Positions 42,822-51,939 of a stretch of DNA of 64,000 nucleotides are shown here, piece by piece; within the stretch, counting starts at the first letter, position 1, and each line of letters begins with the position of its first letter. The position numbers and the translations under genes were made by a program. Below the pieces are notes generated by a model. It had not been told where the DNA came from, ran no database searches, and saw only the letters and a program-made list of their open reading frames with translations. The DNA lies in contig JAUXGN010000004.1 of the NCBI GenBank assembly GCA_030622115.1, forward strand, positions 1 to 64,000, given 5' to 3'. The DNA is from Candidatus Eiseniibacteriota bacterium (GTDB lineage Bacteria > Joyebacterota > Joyebacteria > Joyebacterales > Joyebacteraceae).

Positions 42822-43604
42822 ATGCTGGCTATGAGGGCGAGATTGCTCGTCATATTCCTGGTGGCCGTTCTGGTCGCGTGTGTTCAGGGCTGTGGAGCGC
42901 CGCGTAGTGACATGGCGGAGCCGGATGCGGCTCCATCTTCCATGAGTGCGGGCTCCCCAGTCGTGGGCGCCGATGCTCCGAAGACGGTGGCTGGCGCGTA
43001 CAGGCTGAGGATGGGGGACAAGATCCGCGTGGATTTCGTAACCGATGAGTCTTTGACGTTCAGCACGCCGGTTACGCCGGGCGGTACGATCAGCGTGCCG
43101 CTGGTTGGGGAGGTCGTCGCTCTGGGGCGGACGACGGGAGAGCTGGCGGAGGCCATCGAGGAGGGCGTGGGTGAGTATCTCCTGGACCCGACGGTCGGAG
43201 TCGTTATCACGGAGGTGGGGAAACAGCCGATCTTCGTGATCGGTGAAGTGGAGAAGCCTGGGCGCATCGAGTCGACAGGTGAGATGACTGTGACTCGCGC
43301 GGTGGCCGCTGCCGGGGGTATTCTGTCGTCGGGGAGAGCGAGCAGCGTGATGATCGTGCGCACCTCCGGAGTTCAAGAGCCGGTCGCGTTCCGGGTGGAC
43401 GTGACGAAGGTTCTGAGCGGGCGTGATTTCTCGGAGGACATCGTCCTCGCTCCGAACGATGTCGTCTACGTTCCGAAGTCCGTGATCGGGAAGGTCAACG
43501 AGTTCGTTGATCTGTTCTTCGACAATATTGCACCCGCCCAGCTGTTCTACCTGCGGGGCTACGATATGGCGCACCTTGGGCACGACGGGCGAGCTTGGTA
43601 CTAA
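42822..43604 (+). CDS. Wza-type polysaccharide export lipoprotein (Poly_export/SLBB)
   Basis: 260 residues from ATG 42822 (GGGGAG 9 nt before). A lipoprotein signal ends at LVAC (RARLLVIFLVAVLVAC), a good lipobox. Then a Poly_export domain (about 55-130: YRLRMGDKIRVDFVTDESL, GTISVPLVGEVVALGRTTGEL) and one SLBB domain (about 140-225: VFVIGEVEKPGRIES, TVTRAVAAAGGI, APNDVVYVPKS). It should form the outer-membrane exit channel for the polymer together with the Wzz-like protein encoded 34 nt downstream. It is shorter than E. coli Wza and lacks its extra SLBB repeats and C-terminal membrane helix, which is usual for EPS-type systems. Confidence 0.9.
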   Translation: MLAMRARLLVIFLVAVLVACVQGCGAPRSDMAEPDAAPSSMSAGSPVVGADAPKTVAGAYRLRMGDKIRVDFVTDESLTFSTPVTPGGTISVPLVGEVVALGRTTGELAEAIEEGVGEYLLDPTVGVVITEVGKQPIFVIGEVEKPGRIESTGEMTVTRAVAAAGGILSSGRASSVMIVRTSGVQEPVAFRVDVTKVLSGRDFSEDIVLAPNDVVYVPKSVIGKVNEFVDLFFDNIAPAQLFYLRGYDMAHLGHDGRAWY

Positions 43605-43638
43605 CGTACAGCAGTTGCGTGTGAGGAAGGATACCGGC

Positions 43639-44997
43639 TTGGAAAGCAGCAACCGGGGAATGCAGGACACATCGCTCTTGCGTGACGTCATATACGTCAT
43701 CTTCAAGAGAAAGGTCGTGCTGATCACGCTTGCCGTGGTCGGAACGGCTATCATGATATACGGTTTCAGGACCAGCGTAGAGAGCTATGAGGCGTCGGCC
43801 CGTGTGCTGATAAAGCGTCAGCACCAGGGATACGTCATGCCTGCGGAGACACGCGCTGTACTCAAGCGGGCCGAGGTCGTCAACTCCGAGATTTCGATAA
43901 TCATGAGCACGGCTGTCGCCGAGGCTGTTGTAGACATGCTTGAACTCGCGACCGGCGATGAGCGGCCGATGGCCATCTACCGCATGTCGAGGAAGATCAA
44001 GGCGCAGGAGCAGCCGGAGTCCGACATCATAGATATCACGTACCGTCACAGAGATCCCCAGATGGCAGCCGACGTTGTGAACGCTGCACTCGATGCCTAC
44101 CTCGAGATCAGGAAGGCGGTCGCCCTCAATTACGATGCGGTCATCTATCTGGACTCGCAGGCAGCGCGGGTCCGCGCCGAGCGTGACTCGACCGCCATGG
44201 CAATAGCGCGCTTCGGTGGAGAGAGAGGCGAACTCGCGCAGGGGCGTCGTGCGGAGCAGCAGATGGGGCTCCAGGACCGCTTCGAGAACGAACTCGCGAC
44301 CTTGACCTCGCACATTCAGTCACGCGAGGAGAAGCTGGCCTTGGTCGAGGAGTGGCTGGCCTCAGGCGCCGATCCGTCTCACATTCCAAGCGGCGAGATC
44401 TATGAGATGACGAGCGTCCGGCAGGCCAAGAACCGGCTGGTCGAACTCGAACTGATTGTGGCAGGGGCTTCTTCGAAGTACACGGCCGACCATCCCGCGC
44501 TCCTGAAGCTTCGGCGGGAGGTTCTGGCTACGCAGGAGGTCCTGCAGAAAGAGGTGAGGCAGGCACTCGCCAGGCAACGGATGCGCGTCGATGAGTGGAG
44601 GGCCGAGCGCCGTGCTGTGCTCGGCATGCTGGATGACCTGCATAGCAAGGATGAGGATCTCGCCAAGAGTCTTCTCACCATCAGACTCCTGGAGCACGAT
44701 CTTTCAATCCATGCGGACATGTATGCGATCATCATGGACAGACGGGAGCAGTTCAGGATCACGGCCGCCACCGATCCTAATCTCCTGAACGTCGGTATTG
44801 TGGCGAGGGCTGCGATACCGGCTAAGTCTACGCCTCAGCCGGTCAACATGAAGGTCGTGGTCGGTCTCTTCACGATCATTTTCGGTGTTCTGCTCGTCTT
44901 TGCCATGGAGAGAGCGGACAACTCTCTCGAGCGCCGCGAGGATATTCAGAGAGTGCTCGGGCTCAAGGTGCTGGCCACAATTCCGGAGCGCAAGTAG
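43639..44997 (+). CDS. Wzz/chain-length-determinant inner-membrane protein
   Basis: 452 residues from TTG 43639 (GGAAGG 8 nt before); ATG 43660 is an alternative. Two membrane helices (about 24-44 and 410-430) flank a long periplasmic coiled-coil domain. Wzz-family blocks: SLLRDVIYVIFKRK, YEASARVLIKRQ, IDITYRHRDPQMAADVVNAALDAYLEIR, KYTADHPALLKLRREV and the C-terminal VGIVARAAIPAKSTPQPVNMKV (Pro-rich). It has no fused kinase; the CpsD-like protein is encoded separately two genes downstream. It would set polymer length and couple the polymerase to the Wza channel. Confidence 0.88.
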   Translation: MESSNRGMQDTSLLRDVIYVIFKRKVVLITLAVVGTAIMIYGFRTSVESYEASARVLIKRQHQGYVMPAETRAVLKRAEVVNSEISIIMSTAVAEAVVDMLELATGDERPMAIYRMSRKIKAQEQPESDIIDITYRHRDPQMAADVVNAALDAYLEIRKAVALNYDAVIYLDSQAARVRAERDSTAMAIARFGGERGELAQGRRAEQQMGLQDRFENELATLTSHIQSREEKLALVEEWLASGADPSHIPSGEIYEMTSVRQAKNRLVELELIVAGASSKYTADHPALLKLRREVLATQEVLQKEVRQALARQRMRVDEWRAERRAVLGMLDDLHSKDEDLAKSLLTIRLLEHDLSIHADMYAIIMDRREQFRITAATDPNLLNVGIVARAAIPAKSTPQPVNMKVVVGLFTIIFGVLLVFAMERADNSLERREDIQRVLGLKVLATIPERK

Positions 44998-44998
44998 C

Positions 44999-45859
44999 AT
45001 GTATACGAGGTTCTACAAGCTGGCCGAGAGGCCGTTTGAACTCACGCCGGATCTCAGGTTTCTCTATCTGAGCAGCAAGCACAAGGAAGCGCTTGCTCAC
45101 CTGACCTACGGAGTCAGAGAACGACGTGTCTTCGTGCAGCTCACGGGAGAAGTGGGGACCGGGAAGACAACGATGCTCGACGCGCTCGTTCACGGATTGG
45201 ACGCCGGCACGAAGGTCGCGTGGCTCTCCAATACGACAATCGGACGGACCGACCTCCTGCGTGTCCTTGGATGGGGGCTCGGGATCGAGCTCAAGGGCCG
45301 CTCGAAGATGGAGATCCACCGCGAGATCTCGGAGTACCTCAACATGTGGACGGCGTCCGGTCGCAACGCGGTTTTCATTGTAGACGAGGCTCAGAACCTC
45401 AATCTCTCTCTGCTTGAGGAGGTGAGGCTTCTATCCAACCTCCGTTCCGCCGGGCACCCGAGCCTTCAGATCGTCCTGGCCGGGCAGCCGGAGCTCAGGC
45501 GGAAGCTCGAGCTTCAGCAGCTGAGACAGCTCAGACAGCGTATCAGCATCAGGTTCCATCTCGACCCGTTGTCCCGCGTCGAGACAGGTGAGTACATCAG
45601 GCACAGGCTTACAGTGGCGGGTGCGGCAGATCTCGAGATCTTCGACCGCAGCGCCGTCGATGGCATATTCGAATACTCGGGTGGTGTCCCGCGGATGATC
45701 AACACCGTCTGCGACAACGCTCTTCTGGCCGGCTACGCGGACAACCGCCCGTGGATCGGCAAGAGGACGATCACTGAGACCATCGGGGTTGTCGAATGCA
45801 GAACGAGTGACCATATCGAGCAGCAGGCGCAGCCGGACGCGCTTAGCCACAGCCGGTAA
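44999..45859 (+). CDS. ExeA/GspA-type AAA ATPase of the EPS locus (XrtA-associated-like)
   Basis: 286 residues beginning YTRFYKLAERPFELTPDLRFLYLS, the opening typical of ExeA-like ATPases found in exosortase-linked EPS loci. Walker A GEVGTGKT (50-57), Walker B VFIVDEAQNL, sensor region IVLAGQPELR and arginine-rich LRQRISIRFHLDPL are intact. ATG 44999 is one nt after the wzz stop. No peptidoglycan-binding domain follows, unlike full ExeA; the C-terminal 30 residues are polar. Function: probable assembly or motor ATPase for the export machine. Confidence 0.87.
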   Translation: MYTRFYKLAERPFELTPDLRFLYLSSKHKEALAHLTYGVRERRVFVQLTGEVGTGKTTMLDALVHGLDAGTKVAWLSNTTIGRTDLLRVLGWGLGIELKGRSKMEIHREISEYLNMWTASGRNAVFIVDEAQNLNLSLLEEVRLLSNLRSAGHPSLQIVLAGQPELRRKLELQQLRQLRQRISIRFHLDPLSRVETGEYIRHRLTVAGAADLEIFDRSAVDGIFEYSGGVPRMINTVCDNALLAGYADNRPWIGKRTITETIGVVECRTSDHIEQQAQPDALSHSR

Positions 45860-45876
45860 GGACCGGAAAGGCCGCA

Positions 45877-46683
45877 ATGAGCAAGATCTCAAAGGCGATG
45901 GAGAGAGCCAACCGCGAAGAGCGCCGAGGGCAGGATGTCGAAGGACCGCCCGCAGGCGGAGAGGTTCACGACAGGCCGCGAGAGGCCGAGGAACCCGTGG
46001 TCGCGACCCCCACAGCGAGACGCACGCCTGTCCGAACGGCACGCGCGGTCGAGCTGCCGGAGAACATCGAGGAGTACCACGGTCTGGTGTCGGAGGTCTA
46101 CATAGCTCTTCCGGATGTCCGCTCGCGCATCCTCATGATCGTGAGCGCCGTGGACGGCGAGGGCACGAGCACTGTGGCGCGGGAGTTCGCTCACAGCGTG
46201 GCCGCGGCCAACGAGATAGAGACGCTGCTTGTGGATGCGAATCTTCGCCGACCACAGCACCACAAGGTGCTGAAAGCACCGCAGGATCCCGGTTTGACCG
46301 ACCTGGTCCTCGGCGTCGGCGCGTTCGATTCATGTGTGCGGAGTGTCGGTATTCCGCATCTTGTTCTCATGCCGGCGGGACGGAGAGTCGTCGCTCCCCC
46401 GCGTATCTTCACTGATCCGGGCATGGACGGGGTTTTGGAGGAGTGTCGCAGACGTTTTCAGTTGACCGTGATCGACGCTCCACCGCTTCTCTCTTTCTCC
46501 GAGGGGATACAGCTCTCCCGGAAGGTAGACGGTGTCGTGCTCGTGGTGAGGGCGGGTCGCACGAAGCGTCAGCTTGTGGAGGTGGCTCTCGATCGGCTCA
46601 ATGATGCCGGTGCGAATGTCATTGGAACGGTTCTGAATCGGAGGAAGTTCTACATACCTCCCATGATCTACGAACGCCTCTAG
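45877..46683 (+). CDS. CpsD/CapB-family (BY-kinase-like) protein with degenerate Walker A
   Basis: 268 residues; a Pro/Arg/Glu-rich 60-residue N-terminus precedes the P-loop domain. The expected GEGKST is GEGTST (Thr97 in place of the catalytic Lys), and Walker A' reads LLVDANLRRP (Asn122 for the second Asp). Walker B is present as LTVIDAPPL. The C-terminus has only two Tyr (KFYIPPMIYERL), not a Tyr cluster. ATP hydrolysis and autophosphorylation are therefore doubtful, and the protein may be a scaffold for the Wzz-like protein. Place after the ExeA-like ATPase and 5' of the polymerase supports a role in EPS export. Confidence 0.85.
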   Translation: MSKISKAMERANREERRGQDVEGPPAGGEVHDRPREAEEPVVATPTARRTPVRTARAVELPENIEEYHGLVSEVYIALPDVRSRILMIVSAVDGEGTSTVAREFAHSVAAANEIETLLVDANLRRPQHHKVLKAPQDPGLTDLVLGVGAFDSCVRSVGIPHLVLMPAGRRVVAPPRIFTDPGMDGVLEECRRRFQLTVIDAPPLLSFSEGIQLSRKVDGVVLVVRAGRTKRQLVEVALDRLNDAGANVIGTVLNRRKFYIPPMIYERL

Positions 46684-46791
46684 GCGCCGGCGCTCGGATC
46701 CCACGAAGGAATACGGTTCGGCTCATGACTCGTGCCGTGATCACAACAGGTCTGTCGACGTGCGGCGTCGGCCGGATCCGGGAGCATCGCG

Positions 46792-48360
46792 ATGAGTGGC
46801 ATCACAGAGCGCGTGCGGCATGCGTTCGAGCGAAGCGAGGACTACCTTGGGCGCTCGTGGCCCGTGTGGGTTCTCGCCATCGTGATGTACACCGGCGTCG
46901 CGTGGGTGCTTCTTACCAAGATCCGTCTGCCTGACCCCCTGTATCTCATTGTCTTCGTGATGGCGATCACTATCGTCGCCATAACCCTGTTCAAGATCGA
47001 GTGGGCGGTCCTCGGCCTCGCGGCCATGATCGCATTCACAAGGCCTGGCGTGAGCTTCGGTCCTGGGAGTGTTTTTCACGTCAGCGGTTTCAACCTTGCG
47101 CTCATCGGTGTCTGGATGGTTTACATCGTCCGGTACGCTGCGGATGCCGAATTGGCGGCCAAGGGGCCGTTGGTGCGCCGCACAGAGCTCGATACGATCA
47201 TAGGGATATTCCTCATTCTGGCGACGCTGTCGATGCTCGTGGGGCTGAACAAGAACTGGCAGGAGTTCGCGCGTGCGAGAGTCTTGCTCTACTGGAAGGA
47301 GCAGATACTCTACTTCGCTTGGTTCTATCTTGTCGTGACTATGCTCAGGACTCCAAAGGATCTGAGGCGCTTTGCGATCATCTTCGCTACAGCAGGCGTT
47401 TTCATTGCTGCCGTTGGTCTCTACAACAGATTCGGCGGCGCAGTGGAGGCTGTTCACGCGACAACGGAGGAGCTTGAGGCCGGTGTGGTCGGGGGGCGCG
47501 CCGAAGGGGCAGGCACGGCATTCCTCGGTCTTGGGCACCCGAATTTCCTGGGTGCGTTCCTCATCATGTCCATGCCGTTCTGGTTCTTCGCTGTTGATCA
47601 TCTGAAGAGAGCGTGGCACAGGCTTTTTGCCGATGGAGCCATCCTCCTTGGGTTCCTCGGCCTCCTGTTCACATACTCGCGCAGTGCCTGGTTCGGAGTT
47701 GTGGCCGGTATCGGCATGCTGAGTCTGAGCGACAGGCGGGCCATCACGAGAATCATTGTTTTCTTCGTACTCTTCGCTGCCGTGGCACAGGCGCTCTCGT
47801 TCGCGTACACGGGTATGGGCGCCACAGATCTCGTAGCCATGAGATTCGAGCAGCTGAACAGGAGTAACTACTCGGCGAGGCCTGCGATCTTCGCGAGTGC
47901 TCTTGAGGTGGTGAAAGACAATCCTCTGACCGGTGTCGGGCCCGGCGCGTTCTCGTTTCACGCGGACCACAGCATGGTGGGTGGCGTTCTTTCGCAGGCG
48001 CACAATCTGCTCCTCACCATAGCGGCCGAGATGGGCATTCCTGCGGCGATCATGTACATCATCTTTCTTGTCGCCCTCTTTCGAATGGGGATAAGGAATC
48101 TCCGCGCCGTCGCACGCGAGCCGGGGTATGGTTTCATTGCTCAAGGCGCCTACGCCGGACTCTTCGCTATCGTGGCTCAGACTTTCTTCGTCCATCTCTT
48201 CTATCATCGAAACGTCGGGTACGCTCTCTACGCGCTCCTCGGAATCATCGTGGCGATGAACCGGATGGTACGCGAAGGGGAGCTTCCGGTTCCACGCGAC
48301 GGTGGCGAAGATGGGGGTGGGAGGTTGGTCCAAACTGACTCGGTCTGGGTCGAGCCATGA
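46792..48360 (+). CDS. O-antigen/EPS polymerase or ligase (Wzy_C family)
   Basis: 522 residues, about 12 membrane helices, GGGAG 7 nt before ATG. Family blocks: LGHPNFLGAFLIMSMPFWFF, FTYSRSAWFGVVAGIG, the large periplasmic loop with SARPAIFASALEVVKDNPLTGVGPGAF, then AHNLLLTIAAEMGIPAAIMYI. Arg and His of these motifs are the residues implicated in Wzy/WaaL chemistry. In this island a polymerase that joins repeat units on undecaprenyl diphosphate is the likeliest role. The polar C-terminal tail is short. The stop overlaps the next start (ATGA). A 108-nt gap upstream shows no clear promoter. Confidence 0.82.
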   Translation: MSGITERVRHAFERSEDYLGRSWPVWVLAIVMYTGVAWVLLTKIRLPDPLYLIVFVMAITIVAITLFKIEWAVLGLAAMIAFTRPGVSFGPGSVFHVSGFNLALIGVWMVYIVRYAADAELAAKGPLVRRTELDTIIGIFLILATLSMLVGLNKNWQEFARARVLLYWKEQILYFAWFYLVVTMLRTPKDLRRFAIIFATAGVFIAAVGLYNRFGGAVEAVHATTEELEAGVVGGRAEGAGTAFLGLGHPNFLGAFLIMSMPFWFFAVDHLKRAWHRLFADGAILLGFLGLLFTYSRSAWFGVVAGIGMLSLSDRRAITRIIVFFVLFAAVAQALSFAYTGMGATDLVAMRFEQLNRSNYSARPAIFASALEVVKDNPLTGVGPGAFSFHADHSMVGGVLSQAHNLLLTIAAEMGIPAAIMYIIFLVALFRMGIRNLRAVAREPGYGFIAQGAYAGLFAIVAQTFFVHLFYHRNVGYALYALLGIIVAMNRMVREGELPVPRDGGEDGGGRLVQTDSVWVEP

Positions 48361-49532
48361 TCAGCGAGAAGCGAGCCGATGGGCTTCCCACAAGAATTGC
48401 CTTCTACACCGACACGCGAGCGTGGGGCGGAGCCGAAGTCTACATGACCCAGGTAACTCTGGGTCTCAAGAGGGCGGGCTTCGATCCGCGGCTCTTCGTT
48501 GCGGACCGTCGGGAAGTGGATGAGTGGGTCGAGCACCTTCGGGAGCGGGGGCTTCACATCGAGCGCTTCCGCCCCGGCAAGGAGTTCAATCCGCGTGTCT
48601 TCTTCGATGGACTGAAGCTGTTCCGTGGCTTCGAGATAGTGCACTTCAACAAGACGAATCCGAGAAGGTGCCTTCCTGCAGTGTGGGCCGCACGGTTTGC
48701 AGGAGCCAGTGTCGTGATCGCGACCGAGCACCTTGCACATTCTCCGGACTCACATGTACCGCTCGGCCGAGGGATTATCACGGCTCTCGTCAGACTTACC
48801 AACAGGCTGATAGACAAGACGATAGCCGTCTCGGAACTGAGCAGGGAGATGCTCATCGGGAACTACGGGATTCCAGGTGAGAAGATAGTCAGCGTCAGAA
48901 ACGGCACGGATCTCTCGCAGTTCGACATCGCGTTCGATACAAAGGCGATGCGCGTGGATCTGGGTCTCGGCGCATCGGATCGCGTCGCAGTCCTTGTCGG
49001 GCAGGTGTCCGAACGGAAGGGTCACCCTCTTGCTCTCAAGGCCGTCGCCGAGATCCGGAAGCGGATACCGGACTATCGACTCGTCTTCGTGGGGGAGGGC
49101 GAGATCGAGAAGGCGTTGAAGGCGGAGGCCGTGGGCCTCGGTCTCACGACTGAAGTGATCTGGGCCGGTTTCAGACGTGATGTTCCAGCGATACTCGCCT
49201 CCGTCGACCTTCTGATCCTTCCTTCTGAAGACGAGTGTCTGCCGTTCGTGATCCTGGAAGCGATGGGTTCGAGGCTGCCGGTCGTGGCCACGGACGTTGG
49301 AGGCGTCAGCGAGCAGGTCGAGGATGGAGTCACGGGGCGCCTGATGCGCTCATGCGATGCAGCCACGTTGGCGGAGGCTGTCATCGATGTGCTGGATCGG
49401 CCTGACAGGGGGAAGTCGCTTGGAGAGGCGGGACGGCGCAAGCTCGAAGCTGAGTTCTCGATAGAAGCAAGCGTGGGGCGAGTTCCGGAGATCTATCGCG
49501 ACATCTACATGAGACGGGGACACCACCGATGA
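48357..49532 (+). CDS. GT4 glycosyltransferase, tandem copy A
   Basis: 391 residues. N-terminal IAFYTDTRAWGGAEVYMTQVTLGL, acceptor-domain HFNKTNP and TEHL; C-terminal LVGQVSERKGHPLALKAVAEI, VIWAGFRRDVPAILASVDLLILPS, the E-x7-E site in EDECLPFVILEAMGS and DGVTGRLM. It is about 85% identical (by hand count, roughly 60 differences) to the next gene, a clear tandem duplicate. Copy A has Gln where copy B has the usual Arg of the GR...KG donor loop; Gln is found in other active GT4 enzymes. ATG 48357 overlaps the polymerase stop (ATGA). Confidence 0.85.
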   Translation: MISEKRADGLPTRIAFYTDTRAWGGAEVYMTQVTLGLKRAGFDPRLFVADRREVDEWVEHLRERGLHIERFRPGKEFNPRVFFDGLKLFRGFEIVHFNKTNPRRCLPAVWAARFAGASVVIATEHLAHSPDSHVPLGRGIITALVRLTNRLIDKTIAVSELSREMLIGNYGIPGEKIVSVRNGTDLSQFDIAFDTKAMRVDLGLGASDRVAVLVGQVSERKGHPLALKAVAEIRKRIPDYRLVFVGEGEIEKALKAEAVGLGLTTEVIWAGFRRDVPAILASVDLLILPSEDECLPFVILEAMGSRLPVVATDVGGVSEQVEDGVTGRLMRSCDAATLAEAVIDVLDRPDRGKSLGEAGRRKLEAEFSIEASVGRVPEIYRDIYMRRGHHR

Positions 49533-50701
49533 GCGAGAAGCGAGTCGGCGCGCTTCCAGGAGGGATTGCCCTCTACACCGACGCGGAAGCATGGGGTGGG
49601 GCCGAGGTCTACATGACCCAGGTTGCTTTGGGGCTGAAAGGAGCCGGCTTTGATCTCCGACTTCTTGTTGCAGACCGTCGGGACGTGGATGAGTGGGTCG
49701 AACACCTTCGCGAGCGGGGGCTTCACGTCGAGCGCTTCCGCCCCGGCAAGGAGTTCAATCCGCGGGTCTTCTTCGATGGACTGAAGCTCTTTCGCGGCTC
49801 TGAGATCGTGCACTTCAACAAGACCCATCCGAGGAATTGTCTTCCCGCAGTGTGGGCCGCGCGGTTCGCTGGAGCCAGTGTCGTGATCGCGACCGAACAC
49901 CTTACACTTCTTCCCGATTCGCTTGTGCCGTTCGGCCGGAGGATCATCACGACTCTCATCAAGCTTACCAACAGGCTGATGGACATGACCATTGCCGTTT
50001 CGGAATCGAGCAGAGAGATGCTGATCAGGAACTACGGGATTCCAGGTGAGAAGATCGTGAGCATCAGAAACGGTGTGGACCTCTCGCAGTTTGACACCGC
50101 GTTCGACACGAACGCCATGCGCGTGGATCTCGGTCTTCGCGCCTCCGATCCGGTTGCCGTCTTTGTCGGGCGCATGGCTGACCGGAAGGGCCACATCTCT
50201 GCTCTCAAGGCTGTCGCCGAGATCCGGAAGCGGATACCCGGCTATCGACTTGTCTTCGTGGGGGAGGGCGAGATCGAGAAGGAGCTGAGGGCGGAGGCCA
50301 TGGCCCTCGGTCTTACAACTGAAGTGATCTGGGCCGGCTTCAGACGCGACGTCCCCGCGATACTCGCGTCCGTCGATCTTCTGATCCTCCCTTCTGAAGA
50401 CGAGTCACTGCCATTCGTGATTCTGGAGGCGATGGGTTCGAGGCTGCCGGTCGTGGCCACGGACGTTGGAGGTATCAGCGAGCAGATCGAGGACGGAGTC
50501 ACCGGTCGCCTGATACGCCCACGCGATGTGGCCGGGTTGGCGAAGGCCGTCATAGACGTGCTGGACCGGCCTGACAGGGGGAAGTCGCTCGGAGAGGCGG
50601 GACGCCGCAAGCTCGAAGCTGAGTTCTCGATAGAAGCAAGCGTGGGACGGGTTTCAGAGATCTATCGCGATATCTACATGAGGCAGGGACACCGCCGATG
50701 A
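49529..50701 (+). CDS. GT4 glycosyltransferase, tandem copy B
   Basis: 390 residues, the paralogue of the preceding gene. Same blocks: IALYTDAEAWGGAEVYMTQVALGL, VFVGRMADRKGHISALKA, VIWAGFRRDVPAIL, EDESLPFVILEAMGS. Differences cluster in the acceptor half (about residues 105-200), where sugar-acceptor choice is set, while the last 40 residues are nearly identical. The two enzymes may therefore add successive similar sugars. Both junctions are ATGA overlaps. Confidence 0.85.
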   Translation: MSEKRVGALPGGIALYTDAEAWGGAEVYMTQVALGLKGAGFDLRLLVADRRDVDEWVEHLRERGLHVERFRPGKEFNPRVFFDGLKLFRGSEIVHFNKTHPRNCLPAVWAARFAGASVVIATEHLTLLPDSLVPFGRRIITTLIKLTNRLMDMTIAVSESSREMLIRNYGIPGEKIVSIRNGVDLSQFDTAFDTNAMRVDLGLRASDPVAVFVGRMADRKGHISALKAVAEIRKRIPGYRLVFVGEGEIEKELRAEAMALGLTTEVIWAGFRRDVPAILASVDLLILPSEDESLPFVILEAMGSRLPVVATDVGGISEQIEDGVTGRLIRPRDVAGLAKAVIDVLDRPDRGKSLGEAGRRKLEAEFSIEASVGRVSEIYRDIYMRQGHRR

Positions 50702-51939
50702 AGCAGAGACTCAACATTCTCTCGATCAACCAGTTCTTCTTCCCGGACAGTCAGGGTGGTGTGGAACGTGTTGCTCACGAGACGACGAGACGGCTCGCAG
50801 AGCGCGGGCACACCGTCCATCTTGTAGGGCAGAGGACCAAGCCCGGTACACCCGATACGGAGGAACTTCACGGGCTTACAATCCATCGGTACGGGGCCGC
50901 CGAGAGCGGCGGGCGAATGGGAGGCAGAACCAAAGACGCGCTCTACGCCTCGCGGCGGGTCCTAAGCGAACTCGTTCAGAGCCGGCAGTTCGACATTGTG
51001 CTGCCGCATCACTACTTCCCCTACTACTCGTTCATCAGGAGTACCGGAGCAAAGACGACACCCGAACTCATGACCTTCCACGCTTCCTACTGGCAGGAGC
51101 TTCGTCTTGAGGGCGCCGAGCGCCGGACGACGAGATTCCTCGAACGGGTGATCTTCAGCAGAGTGGCGCAGCGAACTGAGGTTACCTGCCTCAAGCGCGC
51201 GGACCGCATCGCTGTTCTCAGCGACTTCTCAGCCGAGCAGCTGTCGAGCTACTACTCCTTCACTGCCGGGAAGGTCATCAAGATCCACGGTGGTGTAGAT
51301 CTCGAACGCTTCACTCCAGCACCTGATCGCACGGCGGTGAGGGCGAAGCTGGGCCTGCCGCTTGATCGGCAGATCCTCCTTACAGTCAGACGATTGGTGC
51401 CGCGCATGGGATTGTCAAACCTCGTGGCAGCGTTCGGCCAGGCGCTCGAGCGACATCCGGAAGCGATGCTTGTGATCGCCGGTAGTGGGAGACTGGAGCA
51501 GGAACTCAAAGGCCAGGTTGCCGATGGCGGACTCTCGGACTCCGTACGCTTCACCGGGTTCGTGGAAGATCACAAGCTCGTTGAGTACTACCAGGCTGCC
51601 GATCTCTTCGTGCTTCCGTCCATTGCCTTCGAGGGCTTCGGAATGGTGACCCTGGAAGCGCTGGCGTGTGGAACGCCGGCCCTCGGAACGCCCATTGGAG
51701 CAACCCCAGAGCTTCTGAAGCCGCTTGTGCCCCAGCTGGTGCTCCGAGGAACGCGGCCGGAGGCGCTTCGCAAAGGGATAGGTATGATGCTTGAATGGCT
51801 ATCAGATGCGGGCGCCGCAGATGAGCTCCGCAAGCGGTGTCGCAAGTATGTCGAGTTAAACTTCGGTTGGGATCCTGCGGTGGACGCGCTGGAGAACCTC
51901 ATCTTCGAATTGATGGATGCCGGGAGACGCGATGGCTAG
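50698..51939 (+). CDS. GT4 glycosyltransferase
   Basis: 413 residues: NILSINQFFFPDSQGGVERVAHETTRRL, PHHYFPYYSF, HGGVDLERFTP, VRRLVPRMGLSNLVAAF, VRFTGFVEDHKLVEYYQAADLFVLPS and the donor site FEGFGMVTLEALACGTPALGT. The donor loop reads RRLVPRMG where most have GRL...KG: the Lys is Met, a change seen in a WcaL/PimB-like subset. ATG 50698 overlaps copy B (ATGA). Sugar unknown. Confidence 0.85.
   Translation: MKQRLNILSINQFFFPDSQGGVERVAHETTRRLAERGHTVHLVGQRTKPGTPDTEELHGLTIHRYGAAESGGRMGGRTKDALYASRRVLSELVQSRQFDIVLPHHYFPYYSFIRSTGAKTTPELMTFHASYWQELRLEGAERRTTRFLERVIFSRVAQRTEVTCLKRADRIAVLSDFSAEQLSSYYSFTAGKVIKIHGGVDLERFTPAPDRTAVRAKLGLPLDRQILLTVRRLVPRMGLSNLVAAFGQALERHPEAMLVIAGSGRLEQELKGQVADGGLSDSVRFTGFVEDHKLVEYYQAADLFVLPSIAFEGFGMVTLEALACGTPALGTPIGATPELLKPLVPQLVLRGTRPEALRKGIGMMLEWLSDAGAADELRKRCRKYVELNFGWDPAVDALENLIFELMDAGRRDG

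Larger units (their letters stand above)
48357..50701 (+). repeat. Tandem duplication of a complete 1.17-kb glycosyltransferase gene
   Basis: Two adjacent full-length copies align from the first to the last codon without large gaps. Nucleotide identity is highest at the 3' ends (stretches around 49395-49475 and 50565-50645). The duplication preserved both 4-nt gene overlaps, so the unit copied was one coding sequence with its coupling junction. Confidence 0.85.

Noticed and set aside
46741..48333. 530-codon open frame on the minus strand opposite the Wzy-like gene
   Set aside because: Mirror of hydrophobic codons in the sense gene gives a charged, low-information protein; the sense frame has clear motifs and membrane helices.
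48972..49020. Gln for Arg in the donor loop of glycosyltransferase copy A as a sign of inactivation
   Set aside because: VGQ...RKG is found in functional GT4 enzymes, and the remaining donor-site residues are intact.
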